Shown: positions 1 to 12,371, numbered from the stretch's first letter. The stretch: DNA of 64,000 nucleotides from Epiperipatus broadwayi (GCA_028023455.1 JAQFVV010012511.1:1986165-2050164); one strand, 5' to 3'. Notes: a model not told the origin generated them from the sequence alone. Numbers and translations: made by a program.

Positions 1-359
1 AGTGTTTTACTTTACTATTGCACAAAACCATGGAGGACATTGTTAGTTTTTAAATTTTAGAAGTTAGTGACTGCTAATATATCTACATCTTTTCAATAAT
101 CATATAACAATATCTTTAAATAATTAAAGACAAATATTTTTTGCCAATATGTTGGTAATCATATATTTTAATATTCTACATAGTTGCACTCAGTTAATCT
201 ACTATAAGTTATATACATACATATAATTAAATAAAATGATAATAAATGTTATACACTATTTAGCGGATTTTTAAAACTATATTGATTAAAAATGATCAAT
301 CTTGGTTTGATATGTCTATTAAGCTTTACTAACAAAATAATGTAAAGATTTCAGTGGTC
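1..359. other. AT-rich sequence, no recognised feature
   Basis: Simple AT-rich sequence downstream (in element orientation) of the RTE-like remnant that begins near 360. I see no reading frame, repeat or RNA signal that I can name. Confidence 0.5.
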
Positions 360-429
360 AGAGTGTTTATAAATATATATTCATAGCAATACCGTATTAA
401 TATTTCTGAAAACCTTTTCATCTTTTGCT

Positions 430-959
430 ATAAGAGTCATATTGTGGAGTCATATTATCTACAAATCTTATACATTTTATTATTCTATTTTCAATATTTG
501 CTCCTTCACAATCTAAATAATTATTTAACATGTCTTCTAAATAAATATTAAAAAGAACAGGTCACATTCATTTCATTTAGTAGTATTATTCTCCAGTTTA
601 ATTCTTAACCATTTGCCCGAATACATATTCCAAATCAATCTTCTCTTTTTCCAAAATATTCCTTTATTTTTTAAAATAGTCATAAGTTTTGTCCAGATTA
701 CTTTATGAAATGCTTTTTCCAAATTTACAAAACATATACCAATTTCTTTGTATCTCACTATAATTGTTCTAATAACACCAAAAACATCTCTTTTCCCTTT
801 CTGAAATCTGAATTGTTTTTCTCCAATATAATATTCTATCTTTTCATATATTCTTTGAGTTAAAATCTTCAATAAAACTTTAGAAGCTTGAGATAACAAA
901 CTTATTGTCATGTATTTTTCACATTTAACAACTTTCTTCTTTTTAGGAATTGGAATCAT
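430..959 (-). pseudogene. RTE reverse transcriptase fragment
   Basis: The open segment 959-573 (128 codons) starts at IPIPKKKK and reads through SLLSQASKVLLKIL (fingers motif), FRFQKGKRD and ICFVNLEKAFHKV, where motif A would normally be FVDLEKAFDKV. Both acidic positions of motif A are changed (D to N, D to H). Past a frame break, about 540-430, the sequence continues to CIRFVDN, the remains of the F(A/V)DD catalytic box, again with the second Asp lost. RT copies element RNA at the nicked target. This copy is dead. It sits directly downstream of the endonuclease remnant on the same strand. Confidence 0.8.
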
Positions 960-1449
960 TATAATCTTTTAAAAACTCTTCTGGCCAATCTTTACTACTG
1001 CATACCAAACTACAAAGTCCAACTACTTCTTTCACAGTAAATTCTATAAGTATTGCATCAAATCCAACAGTATTAAATTTGTGCAATTGACTTTATTATT
1101 CATCTGGCAATACGTCTATACCTTTATCATCTATTTTAATATTTTCTTCATTTTTAATTCATAATTAATTGAATTATTTTTTCTTCTAAATAGACACTGG
1201 AGCTATTCTTTCCATGTTTGTAATATATCATTGCTTCTTATTCACAATTATACTTGTTAAGAATGACTTTTTTCCTCAAGTGCCATTTCTAATTCTATCA
1301 ATCACCAGATCTTATTTTTTTACCTGTTAAAGCATTTCTATCTCTCTACATTATTGTTCCAACCATTTTTCTTTTGCTCAATCTGTTTCTCTTCTTAGCT
1401 CATTATTAATTGTTTTATATGCACCTTGTTCTTCCTCAGTATTAACATT

Positions 1450-2460
1450 TTACCATCTCAATTTTTCCATCTTTTCCAACATACCTTTTATTATCCAAGG
1501 CCCTTTAGCTTTCTTTAACCAAATAATGCTTATTTCATTTCTTGGTGTTTTAAATAATTCTTTTCTAATCCTACACCAACACTTACCAGAACTATTAATA
1601 TAGTCATCATCATTATCAATCCTTTTTATTGAATTTTCACATATTAAACTACATTTCCCCTTCTCAATTTCTCTTAATTTATCTAAGTCCCGTCTTGCAT
1701 ATCTTTTTCTTTTTTTTATTCTTTTTAAATTCAACTTTAATTTAGTTATAACCAAATTGTAATCTGAGTTTGTATCAGCACCAGCCAAAGTATGTTAACC
1801 TTTAAAAGCATTTTTGTATCTATCTTGAATCAATATATACAATCAATTTGATGTTTTATATCACTTGGAGATTTCTGTATATACAATCTTATATGATTTT
1901 TAAGATGAGTATTTGCAATCACAAAAACAATTTTCTTTACAAAATTGTACAAACTAGTACCTCTTTCATTTATTTTTCCAATACCATAATTTCCAACAAT
2001 TTTTCCTTCCTTACTTTTCCCTACAACAGCACTCCAATCACCCAATAACAAAATACATTTATTTCCCCCTCATGTTGAATAATTACCTCTATATTTTTCA
2101 TCAATTTCAATATCATCATGATCAGAAGTCAGCATATAAATGTGTATGATTACCAAATTTCTAGGACTTGCAGTTATTCTCATCATCACCAGCTCTCATC
2201 AATACAATCTACCTTTTCCACACTATAGAAAAATTTCTTTTCAAGAGCAATGCCACCTCCATTAATTGTTTTATCACCACTTGAATAAAATAAACATCTC
2301 CACTACTTACTTCCCCACATTCCTCCCACCTCGTGTCACTTAATCCTATAATATAAATATTATTTATAATCATCTCTCTTTTCAAATTTTTCCAATTTCC
2401 AGCTTTTCTCAATGACCTAATATTCCAGGTGCCAATGCTCAATGTGTTTTTTCCTCATTT
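1450..2460 (-). pseudogene. RTE endonuclease domain, broken
   Basis: Three separated open segments (2442-2209, 2051-1830, 1788-1450) together cover an exonuclease/endonuclease/phosphatase-type domain that nicks target DNA for target-primed reverse transcription. Visible motifs in order: GTWNIRSLRKAGN at the N-terminus, GLSDTRWEE (the catalytic Glu region, with T for the usual ET), LLGDWSAVVG, GNYGIGKINERGTSLYNF, HQIDCIY, and GADTNSDYNLVITKL. The last corresponds to the SDH box, but the catalytic His is Tyr here. That substitution plus frame breaks make it inactive. Family assignment is firm; the exact clade within RTE is inferred from the similarity of the downstream RT to copies with ATG/GAT tails. 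Confidence 0.8.
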
Positions 2461-3059
2461 AATGAATTTTATGAGAAATTTCACAGGTTTATGACATGAA
2501 TAGCTTCAAGGTCTACTCTTGCTGGCAAGACACCAAAGCCATACTTAATTAAGATTTTATCACCAAATGATTCCTGTAGATGCACTCATAATAAAACAAG
2601 GGAATTATAAGGCAAAGTGGTTTCCCATTACTATTTTTTCCCAGCAAATGTGCTAGCTGAATATTCATAAAATAAACATCCATCTACCATTTCCTTCTCA
2701 CCATTGTTACCTATAATGATCTGCTGACTTGGAAGAATGCTTTGCTGAATTAGCACACAGTGGGTAGATGACATATTTAATGGTGAGCAACACGTATCAT
2801 AGGGATTGTGGCATTTTATCAACTGTCTTTTTCACCACATCCTGATAGTAAATATTGTCCCATTGTTAGTGACTTCTTATTTACAGCACTTTGCTTATTT
2901 GCAGCTAATCTTCATATCTGAAGACCATTCTCTTATCTGCAACCTGGGAATGCTCAGAGTGGCATGGAACCCATGCCCTGAAATCCAAACCAACCCCAAT
3001 TCAAAACATATCAAAAGAAAATATAACAAATGTTATTGTATAATATAAATAATTATAAG

Positions 3060-4755
3060 ATTATATGTAAAAAAAAAAAAATTTATGTAATAAAATTAAA
3101 TTAATAATAAAAGTTAAAAACAAATTATGTCTATTAATATATAGCTAAAATCTTCAAATCATTAATCGTTGATTTTTTTTCCTGTAAAAATCTGTGTAAA
3201 AAATTATAAATAAATAATTTACAGTTTTCTACATAGCTTCTGGTTGTGTTCGTAAATTTTCTACGTGATCTTTGAGTTCTCATATAAACCATTTCTGAAT
3301 TCAAAAGTATTTTAAAAAAATTTCAACAATTTGATATTTCTCATGCAAGATACCATAAATGAGAATAGTTGTAGTCTATTTTTTTTTTTTTTGCCTTGAC
3401 AAAATTCTATTAGTTTTTGTTTTGTATATACTATTTGTAAACACTGTATTAGCATTATATGTAACTTATTTGTTTGTGTGTGTGAGTTCATAATAAATTT
3501 AATTATTAAAATTTATTTGTACCATGCCATGTTGATCTCATTTAATTATAAGCAATAATATATCTTCAGAAAAGCAAGCTCTCATGTTGGGTCTTTAACT
3601 TGCATGATGTTGGTGAATTATGATGATGATTGAATAGTAATCCATGCAGAATTTTCTTTCTATAGGAAAATGGCTTTCATATACCTATTAATTAATGCAC
3701 ACATGTATGTTTGAAGGTATAATTGAATACCAGTGAAAATAAATAGAAATAAAATTATATTTTGAGATGAGAAAGCATTAAATAGATCATCTACTCAATT
3801 TATGCAGGCTGAATCAGTTTAAATTCTAGTTCCCATTATATATTATAAGTAGTTAACTTTTATAAAATTTATTATTCCAATCTTAATTATCTAAATCAAG
3901 ATTAACTTCATATTGTTTCATTGTTTATCATGTTAGATTTGATATTATAAATAAAATAGAAAGCCACTTTAGGAGAAAAGCTTGTGCAACAATATTTCAA
4001 TGAAGAAATAAAGAAGTAGCACAGCTAATGATAATTCAATTAGTTTTTTTAATAATTATATATTATCTAGCAAAGAATGGCTAAATACTCATCATACCAA
4101 CCAATGTTGAGTGATTATGTATGTTGATACCCCCCCCCCCCCATCTTAAGTCTAGATTTTATGTTTATTCGCCCAAATTTGAATCTCAATTCATTGGCAT
4201 GGCAAGATATGTTATATATAATACACACTCTTTTTTGCTCTCTATAAATGTCTTCATCCTACATTTATAGTACTTCAAGATTGTATGATTTATTTAATAA
4301 GTTAACTAAACAAAATATCAATTACTTTTAGAAAATTGATTTTCTTCCATAAAGGGTTAAAATATTTGCTTGAAATATGATAATTCATGGCTAGAGATTA
4401 GTGTCTGGCATCACTTTGATATCCACAAAGCCTTCATTTTAATTTTAACAGATTGGATGCTATCGAATAACATTATTTCAATTTTGTTCACAGAATCATT
4501 AACGATTTTATTAATATTTATTTAAGAATTCCACTAATCAGAAAATAAAATAATGATTATGCTTCTCAACATGCTTTTAAATAGGCATCCTAGATTTTTT
4601 TTCTTTTAACTTTAGACGTAATTTACATTCAAAATTTTTTTAAAATAATATTTAGTTTTGGATATATAAAAACAGATAGTCTTAATGACACTCTACTATT
4701 CCGAGTTCTGATTATTGGAAAATTGTTATTGTTTTATTAAAAATAATCATATAAT
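3060..4755. other. AT-rich interval with poly-C tract
   Basis: No gene recognised. Contains homopolymer and simple stretches, including a T run near 3380 and an interrupted run of C at 4131-4142, but no coding signal. Confidence 0.45.
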
Positions 4756-4759
4756 TAGT

Positions 4760-5075
4760 TGTTCAGGCTATTATATGACATTTGAACACCCAAATGCAAG
4801 CTTAAGCACAAGAAATTTATTAATAAAAGTAACCAAATAGTTTATTACATAGGAGATTATATAACATTCAAATACAAGAAATGAAAATTGAGCTTGTTTT
4901 TATGTACCTTTAGCTTAAAATCTATCTCTCTATCACTGCATTACACCATGCAGATTTTATTGCAGTCTATTTAACTGGTCAAATTAATTGTTGGTTGTTT
5001 TTTCATTTCTTTCAACTGAGAATCAATCTAGTAATCTTTAATTCTGTCTCCCAGATATTCTGATACCATGCTAAA
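4760..5075 (-). mobile_element. tRNA-derived SINE remnant (family B), diverged
   Basis: On the minus strand the right-hand part reads as a decayed tRNA-like head: an A-box-like stretch near 5060, then a B-box-like stretch inside CTAGATTGATTCTCAG near 5022-5036. The rest (an ATGACATTTGAACA-type block near 4775) matches the body of the copy at 56.0 kb. Old and diverged; boundaries approximate. Confidence 0.45.
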
Positions 5076-6740
5076 TGATATAAGCATTTATTTATTCTTA
5101 GGCATAGATAATATAGAAAAAGTGTTCCTACTGATATGAGATATAAGAGGTTCATCTAATATTCAATAAATTAGGGAAGGTCCATTATGAAGGAAAGATT
5201 ATAAAATTAGAATTCCTTTACAGATTTATAGCTTAGCATTACCTTTGACCAGGCTGGTTATATTCATAGCACTAATATAAGTGTTGACCAGGCTGGTTAG
5301 TTTGTGAATTTATACATACCATTTGCATGATAATGCAACATATGAGTCTTTTTTATTTATCATGTGAGTGTTATCTGTGATAAACCAAGACTCTTTGTAT
5401 TTTCTCTTTCAATCATTGTACTCAGCACAGATCACTTTGATGCTGAGTGAATCAAAATATGTGGCTCAAGTTGATTTCATGCTTTAAAAATACCAACTTT
5501 TTGTAAGTCTGTTTTGATGTGTTTGAATATATATTTATGCTATGCTAATTTAGATGCACTGTTGACATGAGACTTCTCATAGTAAATTGCCTTGCAACAT
5601 GATTTATTGCAGCTAATTTTGTAGATTTTTAGAAAGCCTGATCCAGAGATAACTTGTTTATGGTGTATTTAATAGTTGATTGAGATTAGGGGGAGTCCTG
5701 AAGCTAAGGTTGAATTCATTCAAATGGATTATCTTTCAACCTTTGTGATGCACTCAATATAAAAGAGTGGTTGATCCATGCATTAGTGTTGTTGTAGTTC
5801 ACAGGCCTAGTGTTGAGCATGAAGTAGAATTTTTTAAGAGCTCTAGTTCAATAATTATGATCATATCCTGATTTGACTAGGTCTTTATATATTTTTGATG
5901 ATATCTCTCCTATCTGCCTCAAACTTGGATAGCTTATAGTTTCTATACAAAAACACTTAAATCAAGCTAATTTGTGTGAAGTGGAAATGAGGGTGAATAG
6001 CACCATGAATGTTGATGGGTTTGTTGATCATTTTGTAGTTTATTTTGTGTGTTGGAGTGTTTGATGTACATGCCCAATAATTTTATTCCATTTGATATAT
6101 CTTTGTGCTCTAAGGTCCAGGTTAAAGAGAATAACTGACTCAGCTCATTCCATATATCAAAGATAGCTTCTCTTAATCATAAATCAGCACATTGTCATTA
6201 TGGTAGCATATGTATAGATATGAGGTTATTTGTGTTTAATTTTAAAGATAGATGAAATTAAGTACGTAGTAAAATTCTACAACCAAGTGAGGCTGATTGA
6301 TCAACTTTTGTATGTCATAATTTTAATGTAATTTACTTTAGTTTCTTGTTTTTAGATGCTTACAAACTTTAATAAGCTCTGGTGCTTCCAGTGATACTGT
6401 AAAATAATAGAAAGCAATGCATTATAAAATACATAAAAACTTTTAGATTGGTAATGTTTTTATAAACCTATTATTAAGCATTACTTGTCTTGATATTTAA
6501 TAATAGGATATAGTTTTAATAGTGAAAAAGTTATCCTCAGTATTATCTTCATAGTATTACAATAAAATTAGATTTTTTAAAATAACTTTTTGATAAATTT
6601 AGATTTAAGAAGTCACTTATTTTCAGAATGATGACAAGCAATCATAGTTTGGAATTGTTTTATAATAAATTTATTTTGGATAAAATTAAATCTCTATAAC
6701 ATTACCTAATTATTATTTCTTATGCTTGCACAATCTTTTT
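5076..6740. other. Non-coding interval, short duplicated motif
   Basis: No gene recognised. The phrase TTGACCAGGCTGGTTA occurs twice about 40 bp apart (around 5246 and 5284). Base composition between 5.6 and 6.2 kb is slightly less AT-rich than the flanks, without an open frame. Confidence 0.4.
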
Positions 6741-6832
6741 GCATAGTAACAACTTTCTACATACAAATTGCCACTGAGTGCAAGTCATAGTAATAAATGG
6801 ATACTAGAATATTAGTGCCTACTCATTCAATA

Positions 6833-6873
6833 TCCTCAGACTAGTTTCTACTTATGGCTCTCATCAGTGAGAA
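6833..6873 (-). ncRNA. Hammerhead ribozyme-like motif, left arm
   Basis: On the minus strand: stem I 5' strand TTCTCA (6873-6868), core CTGATGA (6867-6861), a 12-nt stem II region (6860-6849) that pairs poorly, core GAAA (6848-6845), a minimal stem III of A-U and C-G closing a 2-nt loop (C-UA-G), cleavage triplet GTC (6841-6839), then TGAGGA (6838-6833), which pairs over six positions with TTCTCA (one G-U). Invariant core residues are all present. Stem III this short is typical of hammerheads described in Penelope-like elements. The weak stem II suggests a decayed copy. Confidence 0.65.
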
Positions 6874-7390
6874 GTTACAGATCTGAAAGCACTGCACATA
6901 GACCTTTGGATCTAATGCATCTCACTAACAGTTATATTTACCTTATTTAATTAATTATAAAGCCATGAGCCCAAACTGAAAATGCAATATGGTTTTTAAT
7001 CCATATTGGATGAGTAGAAATTAGATATGGATTTGATGCAATATAATCTTCTAGCATCCATTGATTAGTATAGTGTGCACTAGGTGACTATATTGTATGG
7101 AGAAAGTTGCTACTGTGTTTACTGATTGTATAAGCATAAGAAATAATGGTCATGTGATAATTATAGTGGTTTGAGGCAAATCCTAGCTAAAGTATATTGG
7201 TGATTATGGTTATTAAAAAAGACACCAAAATATGTAGATACTGAACTGAATTCAGATCTGTATGACTGTACAAGTAAATTAGCTTAGTATAAAAACAATG
7301 GGTTTATAGCTCTATAGTTAAATAAAAAAGTAAAAGGAGGCTGCTGGAGGGATGAATTAAATCCAAATGTGGTGCTCTTAGACCCAAAAC

Positions 7391-7432
7391 TCCTCACTGA
7401 TGAAAGCCACAAGCTAGAAACTAGTCTGGAGA
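7391..7432 (+). ncRNA. Hammerhead ribozyme-like motif, right arm
   Basis: Core CTGATGA at 7397-7403, stem II AGC/GCT (7405-7407 with 7413-7415) around a CACAA loop, core GAAA 7417-7420, minimal stem III C-UA-G, cleavage triplet GTC 7424-7426. Stem I pairs 7391-7396 with 7427-7432 (five pairs including one wobble, one C-A mismatch). It is the mirror copy of the motif at 6833-6873; stem II is better here, stem I better there. Confidence 0.65.
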
Positions 7433-7546
7433 CATTGGATGAGTAGATATTAGGTAGAGATTTTGAAGCACTAACCTTCTAGCATTTATTAATTACTATG
7501 GTTTGCATTAAGTGCCAATATAGTATGGATAAATTTATTACTATGG

Positions 7547-8350
7547 TTAGTTAATATTATGATATATATAATAATCTGATTAAAACTTTAATATTTATTT
7601 ATATAATTAATATTGGTGTAATAAATTTTATAGCTTTAATTTCAGTTTTTTATTTTACATATAATCTTATATTTGACATTGTAAATTATTATTATTATTT
7701 CTCATAGCACTTATTTTCAGGATTAACTGAAAATATTTTTTTCTCTTCTGATTTCTTGAACTCAAAAATTATAATTATCCTAATAGATGAAGTTTTAAAG
7801 CATTTTAAAATTAAAGTTTGTAATTACTTTTTTCTTTATCAAACAAGTTTTAAGAAAGCATATATTTTATAATATGTTTCATTATTCAGAAACACATAGT
7901 CCACATAGTCCTGCCAGAACTAGAATTTGGGATTAGAGTACATGCCATGTGGATCTTGGAAAACCTTGTCAAATTGTAAGCAAGCATAAGATTTTTTAGA
8001 AATTTTGAAATCATTAATTAACCATCTAGTAGTAGTTGATGATTATTAAACTACTATTAGGTAGAGAGCAAAGGTTTCTGATTAATCCGAGCTAGTCTTA
8101 AAAGTGTCATTACATTGATTGACCGTCTGGTAGTAGCTAATAAGTTAATAATTACCTATCTTTAGGTAGAGAATATAGATAGATCCTAGATTAATCTAAT
8201 CTAATCAGGTATAACACAAAAAAATGTTATTGTAATAGTGTAGTGATATCACATTCATCCAGTCAAGAAATTATCTTTAATTCAGAATTATATACAGTAA
8301 CTCCATCCTTGGTCATTTGGTTTTAAGCTTGTGTTTGGGGTATTTGAAAT
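7547..8350. other. AT-rich interval before the LINE insertion
   Basis: No gene recognised. Two related phrases, ACCATCTAGTAGTAGTTGATGA (near 8020) and a GACCGTCTGGTAGTAGCTAA-like block (near 8120), are about 100 bp apart and followed by similar TAGGTAGAGA sequences, so a diverged tandem duplication of about 100 bp is likely at 8010-8200. Confidence 0.4.
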
Positions 8351-8370
8351 TCATTATACTTCTAACTTTT
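8351..8370. repeat. LINE target-site duplication, copy 1
   Basis: The 20-mer tcattatacttctaactttt occurs here and again at 14410-14429, precisely flanking the LINE. The end that joins the T run is ambiguous by a few bases. A long exact duplication marks target-primed insertion and shows that the insertion is relatively young. Confidence 0.9.
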
Positions 8371-10194
8371 TTTTTTTTTTTTATAAAATATAGAATTTTA
8401 TTCAGAAATTTAGTTACAATATATGATAATAGTTAAACATAGGATATATTACATGATAATCAGTGGGATGAAAGCTCACTATTGATATCTTGTTTGACAC
8501 CAGCTAAAAGGACTAATATGAAGCATATCAGCAAGGAATGAGTCTGGAATAGTATCCTGTTGCTATAGATGACCAAGCTTGCATGTCTCATATAGTTCAG
8601 CGATAGGTCTAATCCTTTGTCCATGCTCCACATGACCAAATTGACCCTTCATACCGGAGGTTACTTCCATAACAACTCAGGATCTGGGCAATAATCATGC
8701 AGAGCAAGGTAAGTTATCACAAAGGGATGCAGGCCATTCAGCCTCAAATTACTCTCCAGGGATGATTTCTATTTAGGAGTGAAAGGGATCAGCTTTGGGG
8801 GCCAGATCAATAACCTCTATGTGAAGTCATAGATGTAAGAGGGGGCCAAATTCTGGTCCCTTTTCTGAATTTTTTCCATTTTGTTTATAATATAGAGTTC
8901 AAGCGGACGCTCTAGTGCATGACTAAAGGTGAGCCATCACCGTGTGTACCATAGTGAAAACAGTACAAATGTTGTTATTCGTATTTCTGGGATGGATCCA
9001 CATAATATATTGTCAATGAGAGTCGACAGGGCAGGTGTATTGTTATTTAACATGGAAGCTATAAGGACTCTGTAGGGGTGAAGGGAAACACAATGGCAGA
9101 GGAGGTGAAGACAAGTTTCATCCTCTCTGAGGCATAGTGAGCAAGTGGACTCTATGTTTGAGAATCCTCGGTGATGCACCAGAAAGTGTTTAGTAGGCAA
9201 GGCGTTAATATTTATCTTCATCAGGAAATCAAAATATTTGGGTTCAAGAAACCATCGCTTAAATTTCTTGATTAGCATATGGTTGTTAAGCCTGAGGATA
9301 GTTGATCCTGCAGAAACATCAGGATTAAGGATGTAGTATGCATCCCAGAACTAATCGAGGATGATTTTATAGGAAGCATAGTCAGTACCAATAGGGGGCG
9401 GCTTATCTGTGGGAGTGACCTCTCTGGAATGTGAGTAGTTAGGATATTGCAGACACATTCTGTAGAAAGAATTGTAGGAATGTTGGAATATGAAAGTATC
9501 TATGGAATGTAGGGATAATCCATTGAGTTTTGTGTGTTTCTGTAGATTTCTCAAGCTTATAGTTGCACTTTTCTCCCCTCTAGTCAGATCAGTGCACATC
9601 TTGTGTATTTTCCTGATGAAGACTTTGGTAAAATTGACTACTGGGGTGAAATAGGATATTCTAGGGAATATTAGTATGTTGATGAGGGAGGACTTGGTGA
9701 ACATGGACATGTAAACTTTGGATAGAGAAGATGTGATTCTCTGTGTGGATTGAAGTAGCTTTCCTTGGATAGATCTCATGGCAGACATGGATTCAAATAT
9801 AGGGAAGCCTAAGAAGTTCTGAGGCTTTGCTGCAAATGGTCCTGGAATGGTCTTACCCGAAGATATATACCATGCAGATGACTTGGCCATATTAAATTTG
9901 AGGCCGGATTGATCAGAGAATTCTTTATGTATTGATAAGTCTTGGAATTAATTTTTTTGATGGAAGAAAAATGGCCAAGTCATCCATATAGGTGATGTGA
10001 TGAATTGATGTATTTAAAATTGGGATATGAATGCCAGGAAGAGATCTCTCAATTTGAAGAAACAGAGGGTTGAGGTAAGTAATGAAAAACAGGGCATTCA
10101 AAGGAGAGCCTTGTGGAATGGAGGATGTGGTGTAGAATGGGGGAGAAAGCTTTCCATTAAGTGAGATGCTCAATTCACGATTGTAAAGGAGGTT

Positions 10195-10382
10195 TCTAAT
10201 AATATTTATGATTCCAGTAGAAATTTCATGCTCACCAAGTTTAAAAGGGTATTGAGTTGAATAGAATCAAAGGCAGCTGCAATGTCTCTAATAATATTTA
10301 TGATTCCAGTAGAAATTTCATGCTCACCAAGTAAGTTTAAAAGGGTATTGAGTTGAATAGAATCAAAGGCAGCTGCAATGTC
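10195..10382 (-). repeat. Tandem duplication inside the RT
   Basis: A 92-bp block (10195-10286) is repeated at once (10287-10382) with a 4-base insertion, taag. It duplicates motif A of the RT, so DIAAAFDSIQLNTLLNL is encoded twice in a row. The copies are otherwise almost identical, so the duplication is recent. An RT with two motif A segments should not fold normally. Confidence 0.9.
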
Positions 10383-11850
10383 GAGCTGCACAACCACTGG
10401 TCTAGATTGTCTGGGAGATCTGATGTGGTCAGTAATGATTTTAAAAAGATTGATAGCATTTGTGGTTGAGTTGCCCTTTTTTGCAAATTGATATTGCGAA
10501 ATAAGGGCAAGAATCTTGTTTTGAATTTTGTCCTTGATGATAGAGATTCAATGACCTTGACCATCAGTGGAGTCATAGAGATGGGCCGCAGGTTCTCCAG
10601 CAGGGATGGAATTATGTTGTGCTTTAGAAATGGCACTATTGCTATGGGATAAAGATCAATGATTTCATGGACACCAGAAGAAAGGTGATTAATCAAGTTG
10701 TACATGATTGGAACTGAAAATTTAGACAGGTGCAGTAGAAGGAAATGGGGAATTGCATGGAGCCCTGGATGGTCCTTTCAGGCACTGAGGTTAACCTAGT
10801 CAGAACATCTCCCTCCAAGATGCCATGGTCAGAGGGGGAAGAATCCCATCTTGAGTCCTGTTTAGAGTCGGGTGCATGAGTGGAAAACTTTTCACTGAAG
10901 AACAAAAAAGTTTTTAGCAGCACGTTAGATCCTGAGTAGAGGTTATTTCCAACTGTAATAGATGAAGGGGTGGCTTTCTTGTCTCTATGGCCCAGAGCCC
11001 CCACCTAATGTAGCCCCTGGACCAATTGTGGGGATGGTTCAAGAAAATTTTTGACTTTTTGATAGAGATACTATGCCAAAATCAACTGTTTATTTTTGTA
11101 TTGGGATTTCAGGTTGATTATGGATTCTATAGGAATTGTATCAAGGGGAAGATTTTTAAGGGTGTTGTTGAGTGATTCAAGTTTTATCAGGAGTGAAGAT
11201 GGCCATTTATTATGTAATGTATAGTTTGAGATTAATGACATTAAAATATGAAGGCAAACCAGGCATCGACTGGTGGCAAAGACAGGATATGAATTTTGTG
11301 AAAATATATGTATGCCTCAGAGATGATGGCTTCAGGTGATGTGGACTTGAGAAGGATTCTTGTGGTTGTGCTCAGACCTGGAATATTGGATGACTTAAGA
11401 TTTAGAGATAGTTTAATGGATAATGCCAAGTGGTCAGAAAAGGCTATAAGTTGGAGTGAGGGGTCAATCAGAAAGGGTAGATCAGGAGTATAGTAGATTA
11501 GGTCTATGAGAGAGGTGTACCTTCTAGTATAGAAGGAAAAGGCATTCAGAGAGAAGCCCTCTCCACTCTTGAATCTGGTATTAAAATGATGTATATATTT
11601 GGCTGTAAATTCCTGGTAGGAGGTGTTAAAGTCCCCAAGGAAAATCATTGGATAAGGGTTGGAAGCAATTGTGATGTTAATCTGTTGGATTATCTGTTGA
11701 ATTAGTAAATCATTTCGGTAGAGGTACACATAAATTATATTTAAAGTGAAGGCTTTGTGGAATAAGGTGGCAATAATTATATGTGGATTTATATAGTTAA
11801 TTTTAAAAGATTCAAATGGGCTACTATTGGAGATTAAGATTGCCACTCCA

Positions 11851-12028
11851 GTAGCAGATGGAGAAACTGAGTGATGAAAATATCCCAGATTGCCAAGGAG
11901 GCTATTTTGATTTATTTTTATATATTTTATAAAAAATTATAAAGGGGAATTTTTGAGGGAAATTTTGCTCCCCCAGCAGCAGATGGAGAAACTAAATGAT
12001 AAAAATATCCCAGATTGCCAAGGAGGCT
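11851..12028 (-). repeat. 51-bp direct repeats flanking a 75-bp AT-rich insert in the endonuclease
   Basis: A block of about 51 bp (around 11851-11903) recurs at 11978-12028 with three substitutions. Between them lies about 75 bp of AT-rich sequence unlike the surrounding LINE. The repeats encode the same endonuclease segment (LGNLGYFYH). Either a small insertion with an unusually long target duplication or a duplication with filler. Confidence 0.75.
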
Positions 12029-12371
12029 CAGGATTTTGGGGTTTGAAAATTGGTGCAATTTGGTCTCAGAGAGACATACAATATGTGGCAAGTATTGTTT
12101 AAACTATTTGGCCAATGCATCCACTCTATTTAGGGAATTCAGCCCCCTTATATTAAGTCCCACTATATTGAGCCTCATGAGGCATTATTTTAACAGATAA
12201 ATATTGTGTATTTATTGGGCAATTGGTGATAAATTTGGAAATGATTAAATGAGTTTTGAATATGTGATCATGCACCCAGCAACTATTGGTCCTACCAAGA
12301 GGACATATCCCAGCTTTTGCTTTTGGTGTTCTGGATCGCAAGCCATCCGGGTAAGAAACTCCAGTACTAGC

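Larger units (their letters stand above)
360..2990 (-). mobile_element. RTE-like non-LTR retrotransposon, degraded, 3' end missing
   Basis: Read on the minus strand this stretch runs through a probable 5' untranslated leader (about 2990-2460), an AP-endonuclease domain (2442-1720), a linker (1790-960) and the first two thirds of a reverse transcriptase (959-430). The protein resembles the endonuclease-reverse transcriptases often annotated as craniofacial development protein 2-like. The RT C-terminus and the ATG/GAT-rich tail seen in the related copies at 23.1 and 49.7 kb are absent, so the 3' end was deleted or lost. Frameshifts and stops break the frame many times. No target-site duplication was found. 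The leader boundary near 2990 is an estimate. Confidence 0.8.
6741..7546. mobile_element. Foldback element with hammerhead-like motifs in both arms
   Basis: The left arm (about 6741-6930) is the reverse complement of the right arm (about 7340-7546), with moderate divergence. A third, partial unit in the same orientation as the right arm lies at 6957-7130; it shares TTGGATGAGTAGA, TTCTAGCAT and ATTAGTATAG-like blocks with 7430-7546. Each full unit carries a compact hammerhead-like motif about 90-115 bp from the outer end. No long open frame. No target-site duplication could be assigned. It may be a rearranged dimer or trimer of a small PLE-type or retrozyme-type retroposon; the link to PLEs is inferred only from the ribozyme architecture. 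Confidence 0.7.
8937..12178 (-). pseudogene. LINE ORF2: endonuclease plus reverse transcriptase, broken
   Basis: I place the start at the ATG at 12178, which opens MRLNIVGLNIRGLNS, the usual beginning of an APE endonuclease. Further motifs: CLSETKL, LGDFNTSYQ, SLIDLIYYT and SDHLALSI, so all endonuclease boxes survive. RT motifs follow: NLRPISMTPLMVKVIES, QLDIAAAFDSIQ (motif A), SIPQGSPLNALFF (motif B), TYMDDLAIFL (catalytic YMDD), and after the RT a CSLCLREDETCLHLLCHC zinc-binding box. Catalytic residues are intact; the damage is frameshifts, a stop at the AK/FK junction near 12100, and two internal duplications (10195-10382 and 11851-12028). The frame decays further to about 8480. Confidence 0.88.
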
